The notes under the pieces are model-generated. The model did no database searches and had not been told where the DNA came from. It saw nothing but the letters and a program-made list of their open reading frames with translations. Shown here piece by piece: positions 1 to 8,138 of a DNA stretch of 64,000 bases (its first letter is position 1; every line of letters starts with the position of its first letter). The DNA is from VGBV01 sp963813725 (GTDB lineage: Bacteria; Actinomycetota; Thermoleophilia; Solirubrobacterales; 70-9): the NCBI GenBank assembly GCA_963813725.1, contig CAWFAI010000004.1, positions 34,926 through 98,925 of the forward strand, given 5' to 3'. A program made the position numbers and the translations under genes.

Positions 1-1
1 C

Positions 2-907
2 GTCAGCGGCGAGCGGCGGCTGATGGAGTACGAGCTGGACCACCTGCCCGGCTACGAGGACTCGAAGCCGGTGCGGGTCGGCAACGCGGCGTCCGACCAG
101 TTCCAGCTCGACGTGTTCGGCGAGCTGCTGGACGCGGCCTACCGGGGGCGAGAGCTGACCGGTTCTCTCAGCCAGAGCGGATGGCAGCGCCAGCAGGCCT
201 TGCTCGCGTACCTGGAGGAGATCTGGCGCGAGCCCGACGAGGGGATCTGGGAGGTGCGCGGACCTCGCCGCCAGTTCACCCACTCGAAGGTGATGGCCTG
301 GGTGGGGTTCGATCGCGCGATCAAGACCGTCGAGCACCAGGGCGCGGAGGGGGACGTCGAACGCTGGCGCCGGGTCCGCCAGGAGATCCACCACCAGGTC
401 TGCACCGAGGCCTACGACCCCGAGCGCAACACCTTCACCCAGTACTACGGCTCAAAGGAGCTCGATGCCGCGACCCTGCTGATTCCGGCCGTCGGCTTCC
501 TGCCGCCCGACGACGCGCGTGTGATCGGAACCATCGACGCGATCCAGGCCGAGCTGGCCGGCGACGGGTTCGTGCGCCGCTACTCCACCGGCGAGGGCAC
601 CGACGACGTCGATGGGCTGCGCGGCGAGGAGGGGGCGTTCCTGCCCTGCTCGTTCTGGCTGGCCGACGCCCTGGCGATGGCCGGGCGCACCGACGAGGCC
701 CGCGAGCTGTTCGAGCGGCTGCTGGGGCTGCTCAACGACGTCGGCCTGATCTCCGAGGAGTACGAGCCCAAGCAGGGACGGCTGATCGGGAACTTTCCCC
801 AGGCCTTCACCCACCTCGCGCTGATCAACACCGCTTCGCTGCTGGGCGGCGCCAAGTCGATGAGCCGGCCCCAGGGCCGCGAGGGCGACCACGGCCACGT
901 GCTCTAG
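2..907 (+). CDS. Glycoside hydrolase family 15 (glucoamylase/trehalase type), C-terminal part
   Basis: The gene enters from the left edge: the frame is open from base 2 and reads VSGERRLMEYELDHLPGYE, so the listed ATG at 23 is internal. The remaining roughly 300 residues match the (alpha/alpha)6 barrel end of bacterial GH15 enzymes: a Gly-Asn-Ala-Ala stretch near the edge, a WEVRG...FTHSKVMAWV block, and LISEEYEP, where the second catalytic Glu of the family sits, followed by GNFPQAFTHLALI. The family hydrolyses alpha-glucosides such as trehalose or maltodextrin, usually in the cytoplasm in actinobacteria. The substrate cannot be told from this part. It converges on the response regulator gene at 927. 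Confidence 0.9.
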   Translation, partial: VSGERRLMEYELDHLPGYEDSKPVRVGNAASDQFQLDVFGELLDAAYRGRELTGSLSQSGWQRQQALLAYLEEIWREPDEGIWEVRGPRRQFTHSKVMAWVGFDRAIKTVEHQGAEGDVERWRRVRQEIHHQVCTEAYDPERNTFTQYYGSKELDAATLLIPAVGFLPPDDARVIGTIDAIQAELAGDGFVRRYSTGEGTDDVDGLRGEEGAFLPCSFWLADALAMAGRTDEARELFERLLGLLNDVGLISEEYEPKQGRLIGNFPQAFTHLALINTASLLGGAKSMSRPQGREGDHGHVL

Positions 908-926
908 CCCGGCCGCAGCCGCCGCC

Positions 927-1295
927 CTAGCTCGCCAGCTCCTCGATCCGGTTGATCAGGTCGTCCCACTCGAACGGCTTGGGGATGACCCCGTTGGCGC
1001 CGAGCGCCTTCATCCGCTCGGGCTGCTGCGCGTCGAGGTGCGCGGAGATGATCAGCACCGGGATCTCACAGCCCGAGCTGCGCAGCTCCTGCAGGGCGTC
1101 GATGCCCGAGAGCCGCGGCATCATCGCGTCCAGCAGGATCACGTCCGGGGCGGACTTGCCGTCCTCCTCCTTGAGCGCGTCCAGGACCTCGATGCCGTCG
1201 GTCGCGGTGTCCACCTCGTAGCCCGCGACCTCGAGCCGCCGCTGCAACATCAGCAGCACGGTCTCGGAGTCGTCGGCGACGAGCAGCCTGGTCAC
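927..1295 (-). CDS. Single-domain response regulator (CheY-like receiver)
   Basis: A 122-residue stand-alone receiver domain starting with GTG at 1295. It has the acidic pair ADDSE near residue 8, the phospho-acceptor Asp56 in DVILLDAMMP, a Thr/Ser-type switch position (LIISAH, about 82-86) and the Lys of IPKPFE near 106. There is no output domain, so it probably acts by protein-protein contact or in a phosphorelay. Its start overlaps the stop of the upstream histidine kinase by four bases (GTGA), which implies translational coupling and a cognate pair. Confidence in the class is high; the downstream target is unknown. Confidence 0.93.
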   Translation of the reverse strand: MTRLLVADDSETVLLMLQRRLEVAGYEVDTATDGIEVLDALKEEDGKSAPDVILLDAMMPRLSGIDALQELRSSGCEIPVLIISAHLDAQQPERMKALGANGVIPKPFEWDDLINRIEELAS

Positions 1296-2809
1296 GCTCG
1301 GGCCTCGGTCGCAGCCTCGCGACCGTTGTCCGATGCGTCCGGGGCCGGACGGCCATCCTTGGCGATCGGCAACACGAATCTGAAGGTAGCGCCCTGACCC
1401 GGCTGGGAGGCGGCCGAGATCGCTCCGCCGTGCAGTTCGACCAGCGACTTGGCGATCGCCAGCCCCAGGCCGGTTCCGCCGATCTCCTGCGTTTCCCCGC
1501 TCTGCGCCCTCCAGAAGCGCTCGAAGACGTGGTCCAGCTCCTCGGTGTCCAGCCCGGGGCCGTCGTCGGCGACCGCGAACTCCACCTGCGCCCCGGCGGT
1601 GGCCGCGGTCAGGCTCACGAGGGCGCCTTCGGGGGCGTACTTGTTGGCGTTGGTGAGCAGGTTGGAGAGGACTTGGCTGATGCGATCCGGGTCGGCGACA
1701 ACGTCGGGCACGTCCTTCTCGACTTCGACGCTCAGCCTCTGGCTCTTCTCTTCGAAGTTGGGCCGCATGTGGCGGCCGACCCGCTGTGCCAGCGGCCGAA
1801 CGGGAGTCGGCTCGGGGTCGATGCGCAGCTTCCCGGCGTCGCTGCGGGCCAGGTCGAGCAGGTCGTTGATCATCTTCTGAAGCTGGCCGGCGCTGTCGGC
1901 GATGATCTCGGCAGCCTCCATCTGCTGCGCGTTGAGCCCCTTGGGCTGGGCGGTCAGCATCTCGGCGAAGCCCTTGACGACCGTGACCGGCGTCCGCAGC
2001 TCGTGCGAGACGGTGAGCACGAAGTCGTCCTTCATGCGCTCGATGCGGTCGCGCTCGCGCGCGTCGCGTTCGAGCGCGGTGGCCATCTCGTTGAAGGCCT
2101 GTCCCAGGGTCGCGATCTCGACCGGGCCCCCGACCTCGACCCGGGTTTCCAGGTCGCCGCCCGCGAGGCGGCGGGCGCCGTCGACAAGGCGGGCGAGCGG
2201 CGCGCGCATCGAGTTGATCAGGCCGGAGAACAGGATCAGAGCCGCGAACAGGGCGCCGGCCAGCCCGACCGCGACGAGGATCGTGGTGTCGCGGGTGTCC
2301 TCGCGGGCGTTGTCGCGCACGGCGTCGCGGGCGCCGCGGGTGGCGACGCTGAGCTGCTCGGCGCTGGTGGTGACGTCGGTGGTGAGCCGCCGTTCGACCC
2401 TGCGCGGCGGCTCGTTGCCGCGCAGCCGCGGTGCCGCCACCGCCTCGCGCCACGCGGCCTCGTCCGCCACCAGTCGTTCCAGGCGCGCCGGGAGGACGGG
2501 GTTCCCGCCGGTCAGCTCACCGGCGCGGTCCGCGGCCTGGCTGAAGTCCTCGGTCGCGCGCTCGAACTCACGCGCGTCGGGGGGCACTCCCGGCGCGGGC
2601 GGACGGATGGCCGCCTGCTCGAGGATGAAGCTGGAGCCCAGGCGCTCGGCCTCCAGCTCGAGCTGGAAGTAGCGGCTGGTCTCGTCCTCGAAGTCGACCC
2701 GGATCTGGAACAGGCGCCCGACCCCGAGCAGCGAGACGGCGAGCAGCAGCGTGAAGAGGATCAAAAAGCCGATCCTCAAGCGTGCCGTGAGGGAAGGGTT
2801 GAATCGCAT
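1292..2809 (-). CDS. Sensor histidine kinase with HAMP domain
   Basis: A 505-residue membrane kinase. A first membrane segment (about 11-30) and a second (about 177-199) enclose an extracytoplasmic, mostly helical sensor region of about 145 residues. Then come HAMP (about 200-252), HisKA with phospho-acceptor His269 in VSHELRTP, and a HATPase_c domain with N box NLLTNANKYAP, G1 box DDGPGLD and G2 box GGTGLGLAIAK. All catalytic boxes are intact. It is coupled to the single-domain regulator that follows. A GAGG a few bases before the ATG can serve as ribosome binding site. The signal sensed cannot be deduced; the sensor region has no family I recognise. Confidence 0.94.
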   Translation of the reverse strand: MRFNPSLTARLRIGFLILFTLLLAVSLLGVGRLFQIRVDFEDETSRYFQLELEAERLGSSFILEQAAIRPPAPGVPPDAREFERATEDFSQAADRAGELTGGNPVLPARLERLVADEAAWREAVAAPRLRGNEPPRRVERRLTTDVTTSAEQLSVATRGARDAVRDNAREDTRDTTILVAVGLAGALFAALILFSGLINSMRAPLARLVDGARRLAGGDLETRVEVGGPVEIATLGQAFNEMATALERDARERDRIERMKDDFVLTVSHELRTPVTVVKGFAEMLTAQPKGLNAQQMEAAEIIADSAGQLQKMINDLLDLARSDAGKLRIDPEPTPVRPLAQRVGRHMRPNFEEKSQRLSVEVEKDVPDVVADPDRISQVLSNLLTNANKYAPEGALVSLTAATAGAQVEFAVADDGPGLDTEELDHVFERFWRAQSGETQEIGGTGLGLAIAKSLVELHGGAISAASQPGQGATFRFVLPIAKDGRPAPDASDNGREAATEARA

Positions 2810-2832
2810 CGTTGCCTCGCCGCTGAGCTATA

Positions 2833-2850
2833 TCTACACTACTGAGTAGA
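2833..2850. promoter_or_regulatory. Nested palindrome between divergent genes
   Basis: TCTAC (2833-2837) and GTAGA (2846-2850) form an inverted pair, and within the same stretch CTACT-G-AGTAG (2839-2849) is a perfect odd palindrome. It lies in the 47-base gap between the histidine kinase and the Gly-rich protein and is A/T-richer than its surroundings, so it is a plausible operator, possibly for autoregulation. No binding protein can be named. Confidence 0.35.
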
Positions 2851-2856
2851 AGTTGT

Positions 2857-3423
2857 ATGGGTAATGGAATGCTTTCGCAATGGCGCCGCGGAATGGTGGC
2901 GCGAGGCCTCGCGACGGCCGCTCTGCTTGCCGTGCCCGTCACGGTCGCGGCCGCGATCGGCTTCGAGGGCAGCTTAGGCGGCCTCTACGACGGCCTCGAC
3001 GCCGTCGTCTCGGGCCCCGATACCGCTCAGACCGAGCCCGCCTCGGCGGCCTCCGACGTTGAGCGGGCGGCCGCGACGGCGCCGGCGACCGTTGGGGCCG
3101 CGACCGCCCGCGCCAACCGCAGGAACGCAGCCGGCAATGACACGGCGGACGCTCCCGTCTCGGGCGGTGGCGGCGGCGGCGGCGGCGGAGCGCCGATCGG
3201 CGGATCCGGCGGCGGCTCGGGGGGCGCGGACCTCGGCCTGCCCACCGGCGGCGGCGGTTCGGGCGGCGGCGGCGGGATCCTGGGAGGCGGCGGCTCGGGC
3301 GGCGGCGGCATCCTGGGAGGGGGCGGCTCGAGCGGCGGCGGGGGCAGCGTCGGTGGGGCAGTCAATGACGTCGTCAACGGCGTCAACGAGACCGTCGGCG
3401 GCGTGCTCGGCGGCCGCAACTAG
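2857..3423 (+). CDS. Gly-rich secreted or surface protein, unknown function
   Basis: 188 residues. A basic N-terminus (QWRRGMVARG) followed by a hydrophobic stretch to about residue 35 looks like a signal peptide or membrane anchor. A middle Ala/Thr/Asp-rich section (about 45-95) leads to a low-complexity part made of poly-Gly and a repeated unit GGILGGGGSGGGG (about 100-165), then a short C-terminal segment with NDVVNGVNETVGGVLGG. No catalytic motif is visible. It is divergent from a two-component system and may be its target. ATG 2857 is used; ATG 2869 is an alternative. Function unknown; a structural or adhesive role is only inference. Confidence 0.7.
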   Translation: MGNGMLSQWRRGMVARGLATAALLAVPVTVAAAIGFEGSLGGLYDGLDAVVSGPDTAQTEPASAASDVERAAATAPATVGAATARANRRNAAGNDTADAPVSGGGGGGGGGAPIGGSGGGSGGADLGLPTGGGGSGGGGGILGGGGSGGGGILGGGGSSGGGGSVGGAVNDVVNGVNETVGGVLGGRN

Positions 3424-3427
3424 TCAT

Positions 3428-4087
3428 CTAGACGGCGGCGCCGGTCAGCCTCTGCAGCCGCGCGATCGTCTGCTCGGCGTCGACGTGGCGGATCGCGGTC
3501 ATGCCCACGGCCTCGGCTCCCTCGCAGTTCTCCCGCAGGTCATCGACGAACAGGCACGCTCGCGGCGCCACCCCCAGGCCCTTCGCGGCGAGCAGGTAGA
3601 TGTCGGGCTCGGGCTTGTGCATCCGCACCTCGGCCGAGATCACGACCTCGTCGAAGAGCTCGGCGAGCAGATCGCGGTCGTAGTGGTCCACGCTCCAGGA
3701 GTTGCTGACGAGGCCCGTCGCGAGGCCGGCGGCCCGCACGCCGCGCACCGCCTCGACCATCGCCGGCAGCGGCCTCATCCCGGCGAACATGCTGTCGATC
3801 AGCCCGGCGTGGTCCTTCAGGCCCAGCCTGGTCCCGAACTTGCGCTCGAACTCGTCCTCGGTCAGGGCCCCGGTCTCGAGCCCTCGCAGGTCGGCCAGAG
3901 CGTCGGGGTCGTGCCGGAAGAGGTCCTTGACCGCGTCGGGCTCCAGCCCTTGATCGCGGCAGAAGGCCGCGAAGCTGTCCCAGACCGGGGTGGTGAGGAC
4001 ACCGCCGAAGTCGAAGAGGACCGCCTCGTAGGTGGGTGACCCGGGGGGCGAGCCCGAGGGGTCGCCGCCATATGCTTGCGCGGGCAT
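3428..4087 (-). CDS. HAD-superfamily phosphatase (EPHX2-N/ACAD10-N type)
   Basis: 219 residues with all HAD motifs: nucleophile motif I FDFGGVL, motif II SNSWS, the Lys of MHKPEPDIY (motif III), and motif IV FVDDLREN. The MHKPEPDIY...GLGVAPRACLFVDD block is characteristic of the subgroup that includes the N-terminal phosphatase of soluble epoxide hydrolase and of ACAD10. The start is ATG 4087; a TAGCCT hexamer sits 8 bases upstream, inside the divergent gene. The start codon overlaps that of the divergent phosphotransferase by two bases (shared CATG). With that gene and the acyl-CoA dehydrogenase downstream it completes an ACAD10-like set. The substrate, perhaps a phosphorylated hydroxyacyl compound, is inferred. 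Confidence 0.9.
   Translation of the reverse strand: MPAQAYGGDPSGSPPGSPTYEAVLFDFGGVLTTPVWDSFAAFCRDQGLEPDAVKDLFRHDPDALADLRGLETGALTEDEFERKFGTRLGLKDHAGLIDSMFAGMRPLPAMVEAVRGVRAAGLATGLVSNSWSVDHYDRDLLAELFDEVVISAEVRMHKPEPDIYLLAAKGLGVAPRACLFVDDLRENCEGAEAVGMTAIRHVDAEQTIARLQRLTGAAV
4071..4076 (+). promoter_or_regulatory. Leaderless -10 (TATGCT) for phosphotransferase
   Basis: TATGCT ends 9 bases before ATG 4086, inside the coding region of the divergent HAD gene. Confidence 0.55.
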
Positions 4088-5129
4088 GGCGGAGCAGGCT
4101 ACCGACGCACCCGAAGGCATCGACCGCGCAGGGGTCGAGGCCTGGTTCGAGGCGAACGTCCCGGGCGCGAAGCCGCCGCTGAGCTTCGACCGCATCTCCG
4201 GTGGCCGCTCGAACCTGACATTCGCGGTCCACGATTCGGCCGGCGAGAGCTGGGCCCTGCGCCGGCCCCCGCTCGGCAAGCGCCTGGGCTCGGCGCACGA
4301 CATGGGCCGCGAGCACAGGGTGATCGCGGCGCTGCAGGACACGCCGGTGCCCGTGCCCCCCGTCGTCGGTTTCTGCGAGGAGGAGGCGGTGAACGGCGCG
4401 CCGTTCTACGTGATGGGCTTCGTCGAGGGGCCGATCCTGCGCTCGGCCGAGGACGCGGAGCCGTTCAGCGAGGGGCAGTGCGCGGCCATCGGCGAGCGCG
4501 TCATCGACACGCTGGTCGAGATCCACGCCGTCGACCCGGACGCGGTGGGGCTGGGGGAGCTGGGGCGCAAGGAGGCCTACGTCGAGCGCCAGCTGAAGCG
4601 CTGGCACGGCCAATGGGAGAAATCCAAGACACGCGAACTCGAGACGGTCGACGAGGTTCACCGCCGTCTCTCCGAGCGCATCCCCGAGCAGGGGCCGGCG
4701 ACGATCGTCCACGGCGACTACCGCCTGGACAACATGATCCTCACCGGTGCCGGCGAGGTCGCCGCGGTGGTGGACTGGGAGCTGTGCACGCTCGGCGACC
4801 CGCTCGCCGACGTCGGGCTGCTGCTGGTCTACTGGTCGCAGGCCGGGGACGAGTTCATGCCGCTGTTCGCGCCGGCGACGATCGCCCCGGGGTTCATCAC
4901 CCGCGACCAGGTGAAGCAGCGCTACGCCGAGGGCTCGGGCAGGGACCTCTCGCAGGTGGACTTCTTCGTCGCGCTCGGATACTGGAAGCTCGCGATCATC
5001 CTCGAGGGCGTCTACGCCCGCTACGCCGAGGGCCAATACGGCAAGACCGACGAGGGCTTCGAGGAGTTCGCCAGGATCGTCGAGCGCCTCGCGGCGGCCG
5101 CCGAGGAGGCCGTCGGGCGGCTCGGCTAG
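4086..5129 (+). CDS. APH-family phosphotransferase (ACAD10/11- and LvaA-like kinase)
   Basis: 347 residues. N-lobe features FDRISGGRSNLTF (nucleotide loop) and WALRRPP (Lys position replaced within the usual hydrophobic strand), the Brenner motif IVHGDYRLDNMIL with catalytic Asp, and the metal-binding VVDWELCTLGDPLADVG. This subgroup neighbours or is fused to acyl-CoA dehydrogenases; LvaA of the levulinate pathway phosphorylates 4-hydroxyacyl-CoA. ATG 4086 is chosen over an upstream in-frame ATG at 4032 because homology starts here and a leaderless -10 fits. It is not an antibiotic kinase in this context. Substrate inferred from context. Confidence 0.9.
   Translation: MAEQATDAPEGIDRAGVEAWFEANVPGAKPPLSFDRISGGRSNLTFAVHDSAGESWALRRPPLGKRLGSAHDMGREHRVIAALQDTPVPVPPVVGFCEEEAVNGAPFYVMGFVEGPILRSAEDAEPFSEGQCAAIGERVIDTLVEIHAVDPDAVGLGELGRKEAYVERQLKRWHGQWEKSKTRELETVDEVHRRLSERIPEQGPATIVHGDYRLDNMILTGAGEVAAVVDWELCTLGDPLADVGLLLVYWSQAGDEFMPLFAPATIAPGFITRDQVKQRYAEGSGRDLSQVDFFVALGYWKLAIILEGVYARYAEGQYGKTDEGFEEFARIVERLAAAAEEAVGRLG
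4096..4101 (-). promoter_or_regulatory. Leaderless -10 (TAGCCT) for HAD phosphatase
   Basis: On the minus strand TAGCCT ends 8 bases before ATG 4087, inside the coding region of the divergent phosphotransferase gene. Confidence 0.5.
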
Positions 5130-5201
5130 CGCGCTGCTTCGACCTTCGAGGGCTTTATCAGCATATTCTTGGCCGGTCCAAGCCGAACGGGAGGTTTGCC
5201 T

Positions 5202-6023
5202 GTGGCATCGACGTCCGATTCAGAGTTGAAGGGCCGCCATCGCAAGATGTGGGCGGCAGGCGATTACGCCTCGATGGTGGAGCTGTGGCTGCTGCCGTTA
5301 GGACCGCGGCTCGTCGAGGCTTGCGGCATCGAATCCGGAATGCGCGTTCTGGATGTCGCCGCCGGCAGCGGCAATGCTTCGATTCCCGCGGCGGAGACCG
5401 GCGCCAGCGTCACCGCCAGCGACCTGACGCCCGAGCTGCTCGAGGCGGGCCGTGCCCGGGCGGAGTCAGCCGGGCTCGAACTCGAGTGGGTGGAAGCGGA
5501 CGCAGAGAACCTGCCGTTCGATCAGGGGTCGTTCGACGTCGTGATCTCGGCGATCGGTGCGATGTTCGCCCCCCACCACCAGCAGGCGGCCGACGAGCTC
5601 GTCCGCGTCTGCCGGCCGGGCGGCACGATCGGGCTGCTGAGCTGGACCCCCGACGGCATGCTCGGCGCCCTGTTCAGGACGATGGGGCCGTTCGCCCCGC
5701 CGCCCCCGCCCGGTGCGCAACCGCCGCCGCTGTGGGGCAGCGAGGAGCATCTGCGTGAGCTCTTCGGCGACTCGGTGGATTGGCGCACGCTCGAGCGCGA
5801 CGAGTTGGCGATCACGGTCTTCGAGCGTCCAGGCGACTACGGCGAGCATTTCAAGGAGCGATACGGACCGACCATCGCGGCTCGCGCCAACGCGGAAAAG
5901 GACGGGCGGGAGGCCGAGTTCGACGAGGCGCTCGAACGCTTCTGCGAAGAGTGGAACCGCGGTACCGCAGAGGACGCGCGGTTCGAGAAGGAGTATCTGC
6001 TCGCGGTCGGGACGCGCGCCTGA
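5202..6023 (+). CDS. Class I SAM-dependent methyltransferase
   Basis: 273 residues with a Rossmann fold methyltransferase signature: motif I VLDVAAGSGNAS, acidic loop TASDLTPELLEAGR (motif II), ADAENLPFDQGSFDVVISAIG (motifs III-IV), and VCRPGGTIGLLSW (post-motif). GTG 5202 is preferred to an upstream TTG (5169) because GGGAGG ends 7 bases before it, one of the clear Shine-Dalgarno sequences outside operons here; a TATTCT -10 at 5164 would give a leader of about 25 bases. The small molecule methylated is not known. It lies between the phosphotransferase and the convergent acyl-CoA dehydrogenase. Confidence 0.9.
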   Translation: MASTSDSELKGRHRKMWAAGDYASMVELWLLPLGPRLVEACGIESGMRVLDVAAGSGNASIPAAETGASVTASDLTPELLEAGRARAESAGLELEWVEADAENLPFDQGSFDVVISAIGAMFAPHHQQAADELVRVCRPGGTIGLLSWTPDGMLGALFRTMGPFAPPPPPGAQPPPLWGSEEHLRELFGDSVDWRTLERDELAITVFERPGDYGEHFKERYGPTIAARANAEKDGREAEFDEALERFCEEWNRGTAEDARFEKEYLLAVGTRA

Positions 6024-6044
6024 TCGGCTAGGGGCGCGAGGGGC

Positions 6045-7340
6045 TCAGGCGCCGGGGCCGGGAGCGGCGGCCACCGGGGCCTCGGCGCCCTCGCCGGCGC
6101 CGTTGCTCGCGCCTGCATCGCCCTTGGCCTCGGCGCGCTTCGCCGCGCGGTTCAGCTCCCGGCGGGCGATGACCATCTTGTGCACCTCGTCGGGGCCGTC
6201 GGCGACCTTGAGCATGCGGCTGAAGCGCCACATGCCGGCGAGGGGGGTGTCGTCGGACATGCCGAGGCTGCCGTGCACCTGGATCGCGCGATCGAGCACG
6301 TCCATGACCATGTTCGCCGCCACGACCTTGATCTGGCTGATCGCCTGCCGGGCGCGCCGCTTGCCCTCGGTGTCCATGAGCCAGGCGGCATAGAGGGTGA
6401 GCAGGCGGGCCTGGTCCACCTCCATGCGGCTCTTGGCGATGAAGTCCTGGACGAACTGCTTGTCGGCCAGCGGGCCGCCGAAGGCCTCGCGAGAGTTGGC
6501 GCGGTCGCACATCATCTCGATCGCCCGCTCGGCGGTACCGATCGCACGCATGCAGTGGTGGATGCGGCCGGGGCCCAGGCGGTCCTGGGCGATCACGAAG
6601 CCGGCGCCGCGCTCGCCCAGAAGGTTGTCGGCGGGCACCCGGCAGTCCTCGTAGCGGACCTCGCAGTGGCCGGGGCCCTTGTCGTGACCCATCACGGGCA
6701 CGGACCGGACGAGGTTGAAGCCGGGATTGTCGACGGGGACCAGGATCATGCTCGCCCGCGTGTAGGGGGCGGCGTCGGGATCGGTGACCACCATCGCGAT
6801 CGCGAACCTCGCACCGACGGCGCCCGAGGTGAACCACTTGTGGCCGTTGATCACCCACTCGTCGCCGTCGAGGACGGCCTGGGTCTGCAGCGTGGTCGGG
6901 TCGGAGCCCGACACCTCGGGCTCTGTCATCGAGAAGCAGCTGCGCGCCTCGCCCTCCAGCAGGGGCTGGAGGAACTCGGCCTTCTGCTCGGGGGTGCCGT
7001 GGTCGATCAGGATCTCGGCGTTGCCGGTGTCGGGCGCGGCGCAGTTGAACGACATCGGCGCCGCGACGGGGCTGCGGCCCATCTGCTCGCAGAGCATCCC
7101 GTACTCCCAGTTGGCCAGCCCGGCGCCGTGCTCGTCGTCGGCGATGAAGAGGTTCCACAGGCCCTCCTCGCGCGCCCTCGCCCGCAGCTCGATCAGGATC
7201 TGCGGATAGGGGACGCCCGGCTGGACCTCCTCGTCGAGGGCCCGCATCACCTCGGCTTCGCCGGGATAGACGCGCTCGGCCATGAAGGCCTCGATCCGCT
7301 CCAGCAGCGACTCGACGGCGGGGCTGGGGCTGAAGTCCAT
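6045..7340 (-). CDS. Acyl-CoA dehydrogenase, ACAD10/11 (LvaC-like) subgroup
   Basis: 431 residues. Typical flavin-contact segments CFSMTEPEVSGSDPT and VINGHKWFTSGA, DRANSREAFGGPLADKQ, and VHGSLGMSDDTPLAG. In the segment that in other family members reads YEGTSEI and supplies the catalytic Glu, this protein has ADGPDEVH, the version seen in ACAD11/LvaC-type enzymes that process 4-phospho-acyl-CoA. A C-terminal Ala/Gly-rich tail (about 400-431) is extra. ATG 7340 follows TAAGCT by 6 bases. In context with the APH kinase and HAD phosphatase it likely works on hydroxyacyl-CoA rather than in plain beta-oxidation (inference). Confidence 0.93.
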   Translation of the reverse strand: MDFSPSPAVESLLERIEAFMAERVYPGEAEVMRALDEEVQPGVPYPQILIELRARAREEGLWNLFIADDEHGAGLANWEYGMLCEQMGRSPVAAPMSFNCAAPDTGNAEILIDHGTPEQKAEFLQPLLEGEARSCFSMTEPEVSGSDPTTLQTQAVLDGDEWVINGHKWFTSGAVGARFAIAMVVTDPDAAPYTRASMILVPVDNPGFNLVRSVPVMGHDKGPGHCEVRYEDCRVPADNLLGERGAGFVIAQDRLGPGRIHHCMRAIGTAERAIEMMCDRANSREAFGGPLADKQFVQDFIAKSRMEVDQARLLTLYAAWLMDTEGKRRARQAISQIKVVAANMVMDVLDRAIQVHGSLGMSDDTPLAGMWRFSRMLKVADGPDEVHKMVIARRELNRAAKRAEAKGDAGASNGAGEGAEAPVAAAPGPGA

Positions 7341-7346
7341 GCCTGG

Positions 7347-7352
7347 AGCTTA
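7347..7352 (-). promoter_or_regulatory. Leaderless -10 (TAAGCT) for acyl-CoA dehydrogenase
   Basis: TAAGCT on the minus strand ends 6 bases before ATG 7340. Confidence 0.5.
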
Positions 7353-7362
7353 TGCCCTGGGG

Positions 7363-8129
7363 TCATCCGGTAGCGCGTGAACAGCTCGCCCTCCGCCTCC
7401 AACAGCCAGGCGAGCTGCAGCTGGAGCGGGTCGGGCAGCGCCGCGGCGATGATCGAGCGCTCCTCACGCCCAACGAGCTTCGGCGCCAGCGTCAGGAACA
7501 GCTCGTCCACGGCCCCCCGCGCCTGGAGCTCGCCGTGCAGCACCGGTCCGCCCTCGCACAGCAGGCTGCGGACCTCGCGCTCGCGTCGCAGCCACTCCAG
7601 GGCGGTCCCGAGGTCGACCCCGTCCTCGTGCCTCACCACCTCGACCGGCGTTTCCGTGCGCGGCGGCTCGGCAGTTCCATCGGCGGCGAAGACCACGACC
7701 TCGCCGCCCCCGTCGGTGAACAGCCTGGCGTCCCAGGGCAGGTTGAGGCTGTTCGAGATGAGCACCGCCAGCGGGTCCCCGGCGAGCCCGCTGCCCTCGC
7801 GGTAGGCGCGGAAGCCGGCGTCGGAGACGATGCGCCCGTAGCGCTCGGCGCGCATCGTGCCGGCGCCGATCATGACGGCGTCCACGCGGGTGCGCAGGCG
7901 CTGCAGCATCTCCGTGTCGGTGCGGCTGCCCAGGGCCCCTGAGCGCTCGTCCACCGTGGCGCGGCCATCGACGCTGGAGACGAAGTTCATCAGCAGATAG
8001 GGGCGGTCCTCGTGCGCGCCTGCTCCCGTGGTCCAGGGTGGCCAGCTGCTCGGCGACGGTCGTCTCGGCCCAGTCGGGCAGTAGCCGCCGGACCGGATGC
8101 GTCTCGCCTGGGATCGAGAGCTCGGCCAC
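7363..8129 (-). CDS. RibD C-domain/dihydrofolate reductase-like protein (frame broken)
   Basis: Two frames must be joined to give the usual product of about 255 residues. The N-terminal part from GTG 8129 reads VRRLLPDWAETTVAEQLATLDHG; the rest, in another frame, has DRPYLLMNFVSSVDGRATV, RTRVDAVMIGAGTMRAERYG, CEGGPVLHGELQARGAVDELFLTLAPKLVG, all hallmarks of the RibD_C/pyrimidine reductase fold. The frames meet near 8022-8032, where one base too many is present (ten where nine would fit). Near the 3' end a further extra C would restore a TGA at 7363; without it the frame runs to 7247 inside the next gene. Probably an NADPH-dependent reductase; sequence errors are more likely than decay. Confidence 0.75.
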
Positions 8130-8138
8130 GCTCGCCGC

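Noticed and set aside
3160..3350. Repeated GC-rich units that could be taken for a CRISPR or minisatellite
   Set aside because: The repeats are codons for Gly/Ser/Ile/Leu inside a frame, irregular in length and without unique spacers.
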